Assembly: GCA_964640775.1 (NCBI GenBank)
Contig: CAZXIT010000010.1
Coordinates: 1 to 21,813, forward strand
Direction: 5' to 3'
Length of the DNA stretch: 21,813 bases
Source of the DNA: CAYMUN01 sp964640775
GTDB taxonomy: Bacteria; Patescibacteriota; Saccharimonadia; Saccharimonadales; UBA4665
This document shows positions 1 to 7,335 of the stretch, one piece after another. Both the position numbers and the translations under genes were made by a program. The notes beneath the pieces were generated by a model. That model was given only the letters and a program-made list of their open reading frames with translations, did not search any database and was not told the origin of the DNA. Each line of letters begins with the position of its first letter. Within the stretch, counting starts at the first letter, position 1.

Positions 1-6
1 AATTTA

Positions 7-110
7 AATATAGAGAGTGCGGGGAGAGATCTAGCTCGTTGAACCGCCGGCAACCTGTAGTGATATAAGGTGCTCCATCTAGCCTGCTTAGCCAAGCGGG
101 GAAGATATAG
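7..110 (+). ncRNA. SAM riboswitch aptamer (SAM-I clan) upstream of metK
   Basis: The core follows the SAM-I clan order. GAGAGTG (13-19) opens it, followed by a P2 stem of GCGG (19-22) with CCGC (44-47). The invariant GGCAACC lies at 49-55. A P3 hairpin and AAGGTGCT (67-74) follow. P4 pairs CC(T)GCTT (83-89) with AAGCGG (94-99), and a GGAAGATA strand at 100-107 resembles the 3' half of P1. The gene directly downstream is metK, the classic SAM-riboswitch target. Only about 4 P1 pairs can be seen (8-11 with 105-108), so the 5' side may begin outside the window or P1 is short. SAM-I versus the SAM-I/IV variant is not settled by eye. Confidence 0.82.
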
Positions 111-153
111 ACTTCGTCGTATCCTTTCTCGCTTGCCATATTCAAGAAAGGAT
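98..153 (+). promoter_or_regulatory. Translational expression platform of the metK riboswitch
   Basis: Two mutually exclusive pairings are visible. ATCCTTTCT (121-129) is perfectly complementary to AGAAAGGAT (145-153), which contains the Shine-Dalgarno of metK; this 9-bp hairpin with a 15-nt loop would block translation. Alternatively, GGGGAAGATA (98-107), which overlaps P4 and the 3' strand of P1, can pair with TATCCTTTCTC (120-130), with C124 bulged and two G-U pairs, freeing the Shine-Dalgarno. SAM binding should hold 98-107 in the aptamer and let the sequestering hairpin form, so the predicted logic is SAM = off. No terminator T-tract is present, which supports control of translation rather than transcription. 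Confidence 0.75.
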
Positions 154-159
154 ATTTTT

Positions 160-1287
160 ATGTCAGATACTACTGCAGTCACCCAGTATTTTACCAGCGA
201 GTCAGTCTGCGCTGGACATCCCGATAAGATTTGCGACGCTATCAGCGACGCTATCGTTGATGCCGCCTTGGCACAGGATCCTAACAGCCGTACCGGTATC
301 GAGACTGTGGCCGGAGCTAATAAAATTGCCCTGTTTGGTGAAATTAAAACCACCGCCGAGTTGAATTTTGAGCATATCGCTCGCGAAAAAGTCATCGAGC
401 TTGGGTATATCGTGCCGGAGTGGTTTTTTGGCCCTGACTCTGAGTTCAGCAATGACGTGCACCAGCAGTCACCGGAAATTGCCCTCGGGGTCGACCAGGA
501 TGGTGCCGGCGACCAAGGTATGATGTTTGGTTTTGCCTGCGATGAAACACCGGAACTGATGCCGCTGCCAATTGCCATCGCCCACGCCCTGGCTCGGCGA
601 ATTGATGAAGCTCGGCAGACCCATGTCCTCCGCTGGCTGCGGCCGGACGGCAAGGCGCAGGTTACGGTGCGCTACGAAAACGGCAAGCCCGCAGGTATTG
701 AGAAACTAGTATTGGCTGTCGCTCACGACGAGGAAACCGGCGCTATTCAAGTCCGCAAAGAAGCTGTAGAGCAGATCATTAGCCCCGTCCTCGAGCATTA
801 CAAATTTAGTTTGCCGGAAGACCAAAACATCATCATCAACGGCACGGGTTTATGGCATATCCCTGGCCCGGAATCCGATGCCGGCCTCACCGGCCGCAAA
901 ATTGTGGTCGATACTTACGGCGGCTACGCCCGCGTGGGCGGCGGCGCCTTTAGCGGCAAAGATCCCTCCAAAGTTGACCGCAGCGGCGCCTATGCTGCCC
1001 GCTACATTGCTAAAAACATCGTGGCAGCCGGCCTGGCCACCAAGTGCGAGGTCGGCCTGGCCTATGTCATCGGCCAGCCGCGGCCGCTGATGCAGACCAT
1101 TGATTGCTTTGGCACCGCGACGATCAGCGAGGCCGAATTGCACGCCTTTAAAGAAAAGCTGATCGACTGCTCGGTCAAAGGCATCTGCGATACTCTGGAC
1201 CTCAAACGCCCGATTTACTCGGCTACCAGCGCCTACGGCCACTTTGGCAAAGCCGACCTGCCGTGGGAACAGATTGCCAGCCTCTAG
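160..1287 (+). CDS. metK: S-adenosylmethionine synthetase
   Basis: This 375-residue cytoplasmic enzyme makes SAM from methionine and ATP, releasing phosphate and pyrophosphate. Family signatures are all present: HPDK near the N-terminus (His20), GAGDQG at 115-120 followed by MMFG, and the long signature GGGAFSGKDPSKVDRSGAY at 260-278. The length is normal for bacterial MetK. The start at 160 was chosen because it follows AGAAAGGA at 6-8 nt and begins the family's usual N-terminus; an in-frame GTG at 70 lies inside the riboswitch and would add 30 unrelated residues. The gene appears single and riboswitch controlled. Its stop codon shares the bases CTAG (1284-1287) with the stop of the opposing ABC permease. 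Confidence 0.97.
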   Translation: MSDTTAVTQYFTSESVCAGHPDKICDAISDAIVDAALAQDPNSRTGIETVAGANKIALFGEIKTTAELNFEHIAREKVIELGYIVPEWFFGPDSEFSNDVHQQSPEIALGVDQDGAGDQGMMFGFACDETPELMPLPIAIAHALARRIDEARQTHVLRWLRPDGKAQVTVRYENGKPAGIEKLVLAVAHDEETGAIQVRKEAVEQIISPVLEHYKFSLPEDQNIIINGTGLWHIPGPESDAGLTGRKIVVDTYGGYARVGGGAFSGKDPSKVDRSGAYAARYIAKNIVAAGLATKCEVGLAYVIGQPRPLMQTIDCFGTATISEAELHAFKEKLIDCSVKGICDTLDLKRPIYSATSAYGHFGKADLPWEQIASL

Positions 1288-2081
1288 CCGATATCGCGGC
1301 GTCGGAACCCCATAAAAGCCAGTGACAATATAATCAGCGTGGCGATAATCATGCCGGCGGCGTTCCACCAGTTGTAGGTCCCATTTAAAATAGCGGTCGG
1401 GTCGTAGTAGTTGTAGGGCAGCAGCCGGGCTGGCCATTCCAGCCAGCTGGCAAAGCCCTCGAGCGAGCTAAATAGATAGCTGGCCAGGGCAATCACCCCG
1501 GCGCCGGCCGAACTGGCGATTTTGCCAAAGCGGCCGATAGCGGCCAGCGCCCAGGCAATTGAGCCAAACAGCAAGCTGAGCAGCACCGTCATGCCGGTGG
1601 CCTCGGCCAGCCGTACCCAGGAAATGCCAAAATGGCTGGCGCTAGCGCAGACGATCGTCACCAGCAGCGTGGCCAGTCCGACACTAAACAGCACTATGAG
1701 GCCGCTGACAAGCTTAGCCAGCAGCAATCGGCTGCGTGAAATTGGGCGGGCCAGCAGCAGCTCCAGCGTGCCGCTGTCTTCTTCGCGCACCAGCAGGTGG
1801 CGGACCAGGCTGACGGACAGCATGATAAACAGCAGGGGCAGGATGAGATAGTATAATTTGGAATTCAAGTAGCCGACCGGCGACAGGAAATCACCGCTGC
1901 CGCCAAACAGGGCTTTAGCCCCGGCTGGCAGGTTGTCGAGGGCCTGGTTGAGGGCTTTGGCCTGGCTGCTGATACTGCTGTAGACCAGGACATTGATGGC
2001 GATATAGGCGCTAATGCCAGCCGACCAGCCGACTATCCCGCCGCGGCGTTCCCAGAGGCTCCAGCGGATAATCGGCTTCAT
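1284..2081 (-). CDS. ABC-2 type transporter permease
   Basis: A 265-residue membrane protein with about six hydrophobic segments and a long extracytoplasmic loop after the first one. A conserved cytosolic stretch, REEDSGTLELLLARP, is typical of ABC-2 permeases of the NosY/YhaP-like group (ABC2_membrane family) and is thought to touch the ATPase. The start ATG overlaps the stop of the upstream ATPase gene by 4 nt (ATGA at 2078-2081), so the two are translationally coupled and form one exporter. The substrate cannot be told from sequence; relatives export antibiotics, lipids or peptides. The 3' end meets metK tail to tail. Confidence 0.85.
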   Translation of the reverse strand: MKPIIRWSLWERRGGIVGWSAGISAYIAINVLVYSSISSQAKALNQALDNLPAGAKALFGGSGDFLSPVGYLNSKLYYLILPLLFIMLSVSLVRHLLVREEDSGTLELLLARPISRSRLLLAKLVSGLIVLFSVGLATLLVTIVCASASHFGISWVRLAEATGMTVLLSLLFGSIAWALAAIGRFGKIASSAGAGVIALASYLFSSLEGFASWLEWPARLLPYNYYDPTAILNGTYNWWNAAGMIIATLIILSLAFMGFRRRDIG

Positions 2082-2992
2082 ATTTTTGGCTCCGGCTGGT
2101 CTTCGTAGAGGTGCAGGAACTCTTCTTCGAGATTGACGTCATGTTTGTCAAGGGCTGTCACAGGGTGTTTGGCCAGCAGGGCAAACAGCGGCTGCAAGTT
2201 GCCCTGCAGCTGGACGGTGACGGTGTGAGTACTCAGGGTCTGGACTGCAGCATTGGGTATTTTGTGCAGCTGGGTGAGCGGCGGCTTGTCAGCAAAGGTG
2301 ATGTCAAAACGATGGGCCGCCAGGCTCTGAATATCGGCGATGGTGCGCTCAGCAACCAGTTTTCCGGCCCGAATAAAACCGACGCGGTCGCACATTTTGT
2401 GTACTTCGGCCAGGTCGTGGCTGCTCAAAAAGATAGCCGCGCCGCGCCGCTTGGCTGTCTCAATAACCTCGTAAAAGGCGGCCTGCATCAAGGGGTCGAG
2501 GCCGCTGGTCGGTTCGTCGAGAATTAAGACGGCTGGCTCGTGCATCAAGGCCTGGATGACGCCGATTTTTTGACGGTTGCCTTTTGATAAGCTATGCAGC
2601 GGCTTCTGCAAGTCGGCGCCAAAGATATCAACTAGTTCTGCGAGGTACGGGCGATGCTTCAAGGGCTGCAGGCTGCTCAGGTAGTCCAGGAATTGCTGTC
2701 CGGTCATCCGTCCGTAGAGCATGACTTCGCCTGCGAGATAGCCCAGTTCACGTTTGATGGCTACGCTGTCACGCACGATATCCAGTCCCAAGATGGCAGC
2801 CTGGCCGCTGCTGGGCTGGATAAAATTCAGCAGCGTACGGATGGTTGTGCTCTTGCCAGCGCCATTCGGCCCCAGGAAACCGTAGATTTCACCGGACTGG
2901 ACTGCCAAGCTCAAATCCTGCAGGGCATAGGCCGGGCTGCGGCCGTAGCGCTTGCTCAATTTTTGGCAGTCAATAACAGTTTGGTTCGGCAT
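2078..2992 (-). CDS. ABC transporter ATP-binding protein
   Basis: A 304-residue ATPase of the CcmA/DrrA type that powers the adjacent permease. Walker A GPNGAGKST is at 41-49, the signature LSKGNRQ at 135-141, Walker B with LILDEPTSGLDP at about 156-167, and the switch histidine in SSHD at 192. A C-terminal domain of about 80 residues follows, as in DrrA-type exporters. I place the start at 2992 (MPNQTVIDCQ) rather than at 3031 or 2998: a TATACT box with an extended TGC lies at 3000-3005, only 7 nt before this ATG, so transcription would begin at or next to the start codon. No Shine-Dalgarno is visible. Confidence 0.88.
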   Translation of the reverse strand: MPNQTVIDCQKLSKRYGRSPAYALQDLSLAVQSGEIYGFLGPNGAGKSTTIRTLLNFIQPSSGQAAILGLDIVRDSVAIKRELGYLAGEVMLYGRMTGQQFLDYLSSLQPLKHRPYLAELVDIFGADLQKPLHSLSKGNRQKIGVIQALMHEPAVLILDEPTSGLDPLMQAAFYEVIETAKRRGAAIFLSSHDLAEVHKMCDRVGFIRAGKLVAERTIADIQSLAAHRFDITFADKPPLTQLHKIPNAAVQTLSTHTVTVQLQGNLQPLFALLAKHPVTALDKHDVNLEEEFLHLYEDQPEPKI

Positions 2993-2999
2993 ATTCATA

Positions 3000-3008
3000 A
3001 GTATAGCA
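3000..3008 (-). promoter_or_regulatory. Leaderless-type promoter of the ABC exporter
   Basis: Read on the minus strand, the sequence is TGC-TATACT followed by 7 nt and the ATG at 2992. The extended -10 is clear; no good -35 hexamer is visible. The spacing implies a transcript that starts at the start codon. Confidence 0.6.
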
Positions 3009-3023
3009 GTTGTGGAAAAGCGC

Positions 3024-3052
3024 TTGTGCATAGCTGATGGCTTACCTACAAT
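3024..3052 (+). promoter_or_regulatory. Promoter for the secreted-protein operon
   Basis: TTGTGC (3024-3029), 17-nt spacer, TACAAT (3047-3052). Transcription would begin near 3059, giving a leader of about 36 nt with AAGGA at 3081-3085. It is divergent from, and close to, the ABC exporter promoter. Confidence 0.6.
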
Positions 3053-3094
3053 GAAGCGTGAGTATCAATAAGTAAGCAGCAAGGAATATTTCTT

Positions 3095-3841
3095 ATGTTA
3101 AAAATTAACAAAACGAGCATCGGCCTGTCGCTGCTGGTAGCCACCATTCTGGCTGTCGGTTCGGTATCAGCCAGTGCAGAGGGCGCTAATAGCGGCAGCT
3201 CCGGATCAGGGGGCGGTACAACAGAGACCACTCATAAGAGCGGCGGTACCGAGACAACATCCGGCGGCGGGACCGCTAAGCCTGTCACCAAGACCGAAAC
3301 AGAGACCGAAACCAATGACCAGCCCGGTGTCCACGAAGCCAACGAGCCCAGCGAGGTTAGTTCTTCGACTGAACTTCACCACCGCGGCGACACTATCCTG
3401 GCCGACATGAAAACCAAGCATGACGAAGCCAAGACCAGGACTCCCGAACAGCGCACCAAAGCCTGCGAATCCCACAAAAAAGGCCTGACAAATAAATTCA
3501 GCCACATCGTCACCAATGCCCAAAAGACCCAGACCCGCATCGACGGCATCTACACCAAAGCTCTGGCCTTCCAGACCTCCACCAATGCCCAGCCAGCTGG
3601 CATTGAGAGCTTAATCTCGATTGCTGATGGCGCCAAAGCCAATTCGGCCGCTTCAATCGCTGCGCTCAAGGCCATTACCCCAACGATTGACTGCAACAGC
3701 ACCAGCGTGGCCTCCGATGTCGCTACCTTTAAGGCAGCCGCCCAGCAGACCCGCGACAACCTCAAAGCCTACCGCACCGCCGTCAAAGCAGTCATTAAAG
3801 CGCTTGAGACCACTAAAACCAGCGAAGGGAGCACCAACTAA
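3095..3841 (+). CDS. Secreted helical protein with low-complexity linker, unknown function
   Basis: A 248-residue protein I cannot name. Residues 1-28 form a signal peptide (basic start, hydrophobic 9-24, likely cleavage after ASA at 28). Residues 29-78 are a flexible Gly/Ser/Thr/Glu/Lys-rich linker with repeated TET units. From about 95 onward the sequence looks alpha-helical and charged, with just two cysteines (124 and 200) that could form a disulfide outside the cell. Many Candidate Phyla bacteria encode secreted helical proteins of this build, but that is a style match only. The Shine-Dalgarno AAGGA lies 9 nt before the ATG. The next gene starts on the last base of its stop codon (TAATG), so the two are coupled. 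Confidence 0.85.
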   Translation: MLKINKTSIGLSLLVATILAVGSVSASAEGANSGSSGSGGGTTETTHKSGGTETTSGGGTAKPVTKTETETETNDQPGVHEANEPSEVSSSTELHHRGDTILADMKTKHDEAKTRTPEQRTKACESHKKGLTNKFSHIVTNAQKTQTRIDGIYTKALAFQTSTNAQPAGIESLISIADGAKANSAASIAALKAITPTIDCNSTSVASDVATFKAAAQQTRDNLKAYRTAVKAVIKALETTKTSEGSTN

Positions 3842-4110
3842 TGAGTCTTCATCGTAACCAAATAGGCAGCATGCACTTGTTTGTCGTTGTGGCAGTCGGC
3901 GTCATCCTGGCAGTCGGCGTGATCGGCTACCGCATCAGCCAAAGCGATACCCACCTGGCTGGCAATGCACCAGTTAATTCCAGCAAAGGACCAGCTAAGA
4001 TCAAAACCACGGCTGACCTTAAAAAAGCTGACAAAGCCCTAGACGCCACGCCAATCGATGGCGACGTCAACCCCAACCAGCTCGACACTGATTTGAACGC
4101 CGTCCTCTAG
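3841..4110 (+). CDS. Small pilin-like single-pass membrane protein, unknown function
   Basis: An 89-residue protein with a short polar start (MSLHRNQIG), one hydrophobic helix at about 12-30, and a soluble Lys/Asp-rich tail of about 55 residues. The layout recalls the truncated pilin-like N-termini common in Saccharibacteria, where NQKG precedes the helix, but the glutamate that marks true type IV pilins at position +5 is not evident. It starts on the stop codon of the secreted-protein gene, so the two products are probably made together and may interact at the cell surface. Function is unknown. Confidence 0.75.
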   Translation: MSLHRNQIGSMHLFVVVAVGVILAVGVIGYRISQSDTHLAGNAPVNSSKGPAKIKTTADLKKADKALDATPIDGDVNPNQLDTDLNAVL

Positions 4111-4114
4111 CGAC

Positions 4115-5296
4115 CTAGAAAAATTCAGTATCCTTGAGCTCATCAGGCAGAAAGCCTTTGGGGTGCTTGAAACCGGCCTCCCATTTGGTGCCTTTGCCGT
4201 AGCCGAGGTCTTTCATGAGCCTGGTGGGCGCATTGCGCAGCTGCAGCGGCACCGGGAGTTCAGGATAGTCACGGGCTGTCGACAAGGCTTGGCTCATAGC
4301 GTCGGCCACGGCACGCGACTTGGGAGCCTTGGCCAGCACTGTGGCACAGTGAAACAGGTTGTACTGGGCTTCCGGCAGGCCGATACGCTCGACCGCCAAA
4401 AACGTCGAAACTGCCAGGTTGAGGGCCGCCGGCGCGGCCATGCCGATATCCTCGGAAGCAAATATCACCATTCGCCGGGCCACAAACTTGGGATCTTCGC
4501 CGGCTTGGAGCATTCTGGCCAAGTAGTACAGGGCAGCAGTGGCATCGCTGCCGCGCATCGATTTGATAAAGGCGCTGATGACATTGTAGTGATATTCGCC
4601 CTTTTTGTCGTAGCCCGGCAGGCGGGTCTGAGCGGCTGTCTCGACGACGGCCTGGGTAATCGGCTTGCTGCCAGCCAATTGCAGGGCTAACTCCAGGTTG
4701 CCCAAGGCTACGCGGGCATCGCCGCCGGATAATTCAGCCAGCAGATCAATTGATGCTGCCGGCAGTTTTTTGGCTGATATTTTTTCGGCCTTGGCCGCTT
4801 TGGTTAGAATGCTGACAACTTCGTCCTTGGTCAGCGGCTCCAGCACCAGTACTCGTGAGCGGCTGAGCAGCGGATTAATCACTTCAAAACTGGGATTCTC
4901 AGTGGTCGCACCGATCAGCACGATAGTGCCGTCTTCGACGTGGGGCAGGAAGGCGTCCTGCTGGGCCTTGTTGAAGCGGTGAATTTCATCGACAAAGAGA
5001 ATTGTCTGCAGGCCCAGCCGCTGGTTTTGACTGGCCAGCTCAATGACCTTGACGACATCGGCCTTGCCAGCGGTCACGGCTGACAATTCGACGAATTCCG
5101 CCCCGGTGCCGCGGGCGATGATTCGGGCCAGCGTCGTCTTGCCGCTGCCCGGCGGTCCCCAGAGGATTAAACTGGTTGGCTGCTGCTGCTCGATGATCTC
5201 ATGGATAATTTTACCGGCGCTCACCAAATGCGCCTGGCCGACAATGTCGTCCAGGTTCTCCGGCCTGAGCCGCTCCGCCAAAGGTCTGCTGTCCAT
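4115..5296 (-). CDS. rarA: Replication-associated recombination protein RarA/MgsA (AAA+ ATPase)
   Basis: A 393-residue AAA+ clamp-loader-like ATPase that acts at stalled replication forks and interacts with SSB and DNA ends in other bacteria. Seen here: the N-terminal PLAERLRPENLDDIVGQ box, Walker A GPPGSGKTT at 47-55, Walker B with VDEIHRF ending at 108, sensor 1 IGATTENPS at 128-136, and the arginine finger in SRSR. The C-terminal tetramerisation half is complete (LPVPLQLRNAPT and GYGKG are visible), so the length is normal. I place the start at 5296 (MDSRPLAERL) instead of 5335 because TATACT lies 6 nt upstream at 5303-5308, which would make the messenger leaderless. It converges with the pilin-like gene. 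Confidence 0.93.
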   Translation of the reverse strand: MDSRPLAERLRPENLDDIVGQAHLVSAGKIIHEIIEQQQPTSLILWGPPGSGKTTLARIIARGTGAEFVELSAVTAGKADVVKVIELASQNQRLGLQTILFVDEIHRFNKAQQDAFLPHVEDGTIVLIGATTENPSFEVINPLLSRSRVLVLEPLTKDEVVSILTKAAKAEKISAKKLPAASIDLLAELSGGDARVALGNLELALQLAGSKPITQAVVETAAQTRLPGYDKKGEYHYNVISAFIKSMRGSDATAALYYLARMLQAGEDPKFVARRMVIFASEDIGMAAPAALNLAVSTFLAVERIGLPEAQYNLFHCATVLAKAPKSRAVADAMSQALSTARDYPELPVPLQLRNAPTRLMKDLGYGKGTKWEAGFKHPKGFLPDELKDTEFF

Positions 5297-5302
5297 AGCT
5301 CT

Positions 5303-5308
5303 AGTATA
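5303..5308 (-). promoter_or_regulatory. Leaderless-type -10 of rarA
   Basis: TATACT on the minus strand with 6 nt to the ATG at 5296. A -35 hexamer is poor. The upstream region is shared with the divergent helicase promoter, whose TTGACA begins 21 bases away. Confidence 0.5.
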
Positions 5309-5328
5309 CAGCCGGACAGCAATCCGAA

Positions 5329-5357
5329 TTGACACTCACGCTATATCGTGCTAATGT
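5329..5357 (+). promoter_or_regulatory. Strong promoter of the DEVD-box helicase operon
   Basis: Perfect TTGACA (5329-5334), 17-nt spacer, and extended -10 TGC-TAATGT (hexamer 5352-5357). Transcription should begin near 5364, giving a leader of about 135 nt before the ATG at 5499. Confidence 0.75.
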
Positions 5358-5406
5358 AAAGGTAATTGTTTAAATGAATCCGGGTCTTTTGTGTGTCAGA
5401 CAGATA

Positions 5407-5473
5407 AGATAGATAACTCGATTTTCATTCTAGCAATCGAGCTATCAATCTAAGTACCGCCTATAAAAGGTGG
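5407..5473 (+). promoter_or_regulatory. Structured 5' leader of the helicase gene
   Basis: The leader holds two hairpins. The first pairs 5407-5423 with 5435-5451 (15 pairs, two single mismatches, 11-nt loop), with a perfect CTCGATT/AATCGAG top. The second pairs CCGCCT (5457-5462) with AGGTGG (5468-5473) across a 5-nt AT-only loop. No T-tract follows either. Long leaders are known on cold-shock DEAD-box helicase genes in other bacteria; a temperature-sensing role here is inference. Confidence 0.6.
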
Positions 5474-5498
5474 CACAGAAAACAGGGTTCATTTTTTA

Positions 5499-6701
5499 AT
5501 GGCTTCATACAAATATTCAGTGTACAATTCCGCAAAACAGGGCGGGCGCCGCGGTTCAAGCGGCCAGCGCTCCGGCGGTGGCAACAAGCGCCGCGGCGAA
5601 TACATCGACCCGTCACGCTTCGTGGCTGTCGCTAAGCCGACCCAAGCAGTCGACTATCAGCCTAAGCATAATTTTGAAGACTTCAAAGTTGAGCAGCTGA
5701 TCCTCGACAACCTGAGGGCCAAGGGCTACGTTGTGCCTTCGCCCATCCAGGACCAGACTATCCCGCTGGGGCTGGAAGGCAAGGACATTATCGGCCTGGC
5801 CAACACCGGTACCGGCAAGACGGCGGCTTTTTCCGTGCCAATGCTGCACTCGCTAATGAGCCGCCAGCAGACCAAAGCGCTGATTATCGCTCCGACCCGC
5901 GAACTGGCCCAGCAAATCGAAGACGAGTGCCGCAGTATCGCCAAAGGCAGCGGCCTGACCGGCGCTGTCCTGATCGGCGGCACCAGCATGGGTCCTCAAT
6001 TGCGCGACCTGCGCGGCAACCCGCGAATTGTCATCGGCACTCCGGGACGCATCAAAGACCATGTCGAACGCCGCACGCTTGACCTCCAGCATTTCAACAT
6101 CGTGGTGCTTGACGAGGTTGACCGCATGCTGGACATGGGTTTTTTGCCTGACGTCAGCTTCATCCTCAAAGAATTAGCTCCGGTGCGCCAGTCATTCTTT
6201 TTCTCAGCCACCATGGACGCCAAAGTCCGCAGCCTGATCCAGAACTTTTCCAATGACCCCGAGACTGTATCCGTCAAAAGCGACGACAGCAGCGACCACG
6301 TCAACCAAGACGTCGTCCGCTACGCCGGCACCCACGACAAACTGGACAAGCTGCACGATATCCTGCTCAAAGACGAAGTTACCAAAGTGATTGTCTTTGA
6401 CGAAACCCAGCGCAGCGTCGAACGCCTCAGCAATGAGCTGGTGGCTCGCGGTTTCAAAGCCGACGCCATTCATGGCGGCAAGACCCAGGGCCAGCGCCAG
6501 CGCGCCCTCGACAGCTTCAAAGCCAGCAAAACTACCGTGCTGGTAGCCACTGACGTGGCTGCTCGCGGCATTGACGTCTCGGACATCACCCACGTCATCA
6601 ACTTCAGCCAGCCCCAATCCTACCAGGACTACGTCCACCGCATCGGCCGCGCTGGCCGTGCTGGCCGCGTCGGCTACGCCTTGACCTTCGTGACACACTA
6701 G
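5499..6701 (+). CDS. DEAD-box family ATP-dependent RNA helicase (DEVD variant)
   Basis: A 400-residue RNA helicase that unwinds RNA duplexes, probably in ribosome assembly or RNA decay. Residues 1-35 form a basic Gly/Arg/Ser-rich tail. The Q motif glutamine (PSPIQ) is at 84, Walker A ANTGTGKT at 101-108, Ia PTRELA at 132-137, Ib TPGR at 181-184, motif II DEVD at 205-208 in place of DEAD, SAT at 236-238, motif V TDVAARGID near 351-359 and motif VI HRIGRAGRAG at 380-389. The protein ends 11 residues after motif VI, so it lacks the C-terminal RNA-binding extension common in CsdA or DbpA; the basic N-terminal tail may do that job. The Shine-Dalgarno is weak (AGGG, 11 nt from the ATG). Confidence 0.93.
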   Translation: MASYKYSVYNSAKQGGRRGSSGQRSGGGNKRRGEYIDPSRFVAVAKPTQAVDYQPKHNFEDFKVEQLILDNLRAKGYVVPSPIQDQTIPLGLEGKDIIGLANTGTGKTAAFSVPMLHSLMSRQQTKALIIAPTRELAQQIEDECRSIAKGSGLTGAVLIGGTSMGPQLRDLRGNPRIVIGTPGRIKDHVERRTLDLQHFNIVVLDEVDRMLDMGFLPDVSFILKELAPVRQSFFFSATMDAKVRSLIQNFSNDPETVSVKSDDSSDHVNQDVVRYAGTHDKLDKLHDILLKDEVTKVIVFDETQRSVERLSNELVARGFKADAIHGGKTQGQRQRALDSFKASKTTVLVATDVAARGIDVSDITHVINFSQPQSYQDYVHRIGRAGRAGRVGYALTFVTH

Positions 6702-6704
6702 ATA

Positions 6705-7328
6705 ATGAATGTTGCCGCCGATCACTACCCGTATGATTTGGAGCATCCCACACCAAAACAGATCACAGTGTTCGGATCACGCCGCCTGGAAGCGACGCTG
6801 GCGGACCTGGCTACAGCTGGTACAACTGAGATGCTGACCAACACTGTCGTAGCTCTTTGTACCCAGTACGGTAATGACACCATTGATACCGCCGTAGGTA
6901 TGCGCGCCCTAAGTCTGCCAGCAAAGCGCTTTCGGGCACCTGTCGAGGATCTCCTGATTGGTCATAACCGGCAGCTCGCTGAAGACCGGCACGTCTACCG
7001 GGCTGACAAGGCGCTGGCTGCCGTCTTCCCCCATGATCGCGGCTCAGCTTGGTTGCGGCCGCAAGGCCGGGCCGCCGGTCTATACCTTTTCGGGGAGCAC
7101 TTATTTGTCCATGGTCATACCGGGCGGGCCTTTGTCGAGCGGTACATCTTGTCGGACAGTGTGCTGGGTCGGGCCAATGCTGCCAGTGCTGTTATGCCAG
7201 CTTCAGAAACTGAAACAGCCGCGACACTCGACAGAGTGTATGCTTACATGGCAGGGGATGACACGGTGAGACTTCAGCAGGCTGCCAAGGCACTGCAGCC
7301 CCGCCCGTGGTGGCGCCGTTCTCGATGA
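6705..7328 (+). CDS. Unknown protein downstream of the helicase
   Basis: A 207-residue protein I do not recognise. It starts 3 nt after the helicase stop codon, with no Shine-Dalgarno, so it is probably translated by coupling in the same operon. No signal peptide or membrane segment is visible. The middle and C-terminal parts are rich in Arg, Ala and His, with a His-containing stretch LFVHGHTGRAF around 135-145, and the protein ends in a basic tail (WWRRSR). An enzymatic role cannot be claimed. The frame has no stop and no better competitor on either strand over this stretch. Confidence 0.7.
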   Translation: MNVAADHYPYDLEHPTPKQITVFGSRRLEATLADLATAGTTEMLTNTVVALCTQYGNDTIDTAVGMRALSLPAKRFRAPVEDLLIGHNRQLAEDRHVYRADKALAAVFPHDRGSAWLRPQGRAAGLYLFGEHLFVHGHTGRAFVERYILSDSVLGRANAASAVMPASETETAATLDRVYAYMAGDDTVRLQQAAKALQPRPWWRRSR

Positions 7329-7335
7329 TTGCCAA

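Noticed and set aside
70..159. GTG start at 70 that would extend metK by 30 residues
   Set aside because: It lies inside the riboswitch aptamer, has no homology to MetK N-termini, and ATG 160 has a proper Shine-Dalgarno.
191..198. 
   Set aside because: The HsdM motif I spelling DPCCGSGG (residues 191-198, not base positions) was considered as an oddity instead of DPACGSGG; it occurs in a regular HsdM subgroup and is probably normal.
850..1437. 195-residue minus-strand frame across the 3' end of metK
   Set aside because: It overlaps both metK and the ABC permease, which carry clear family motifs.
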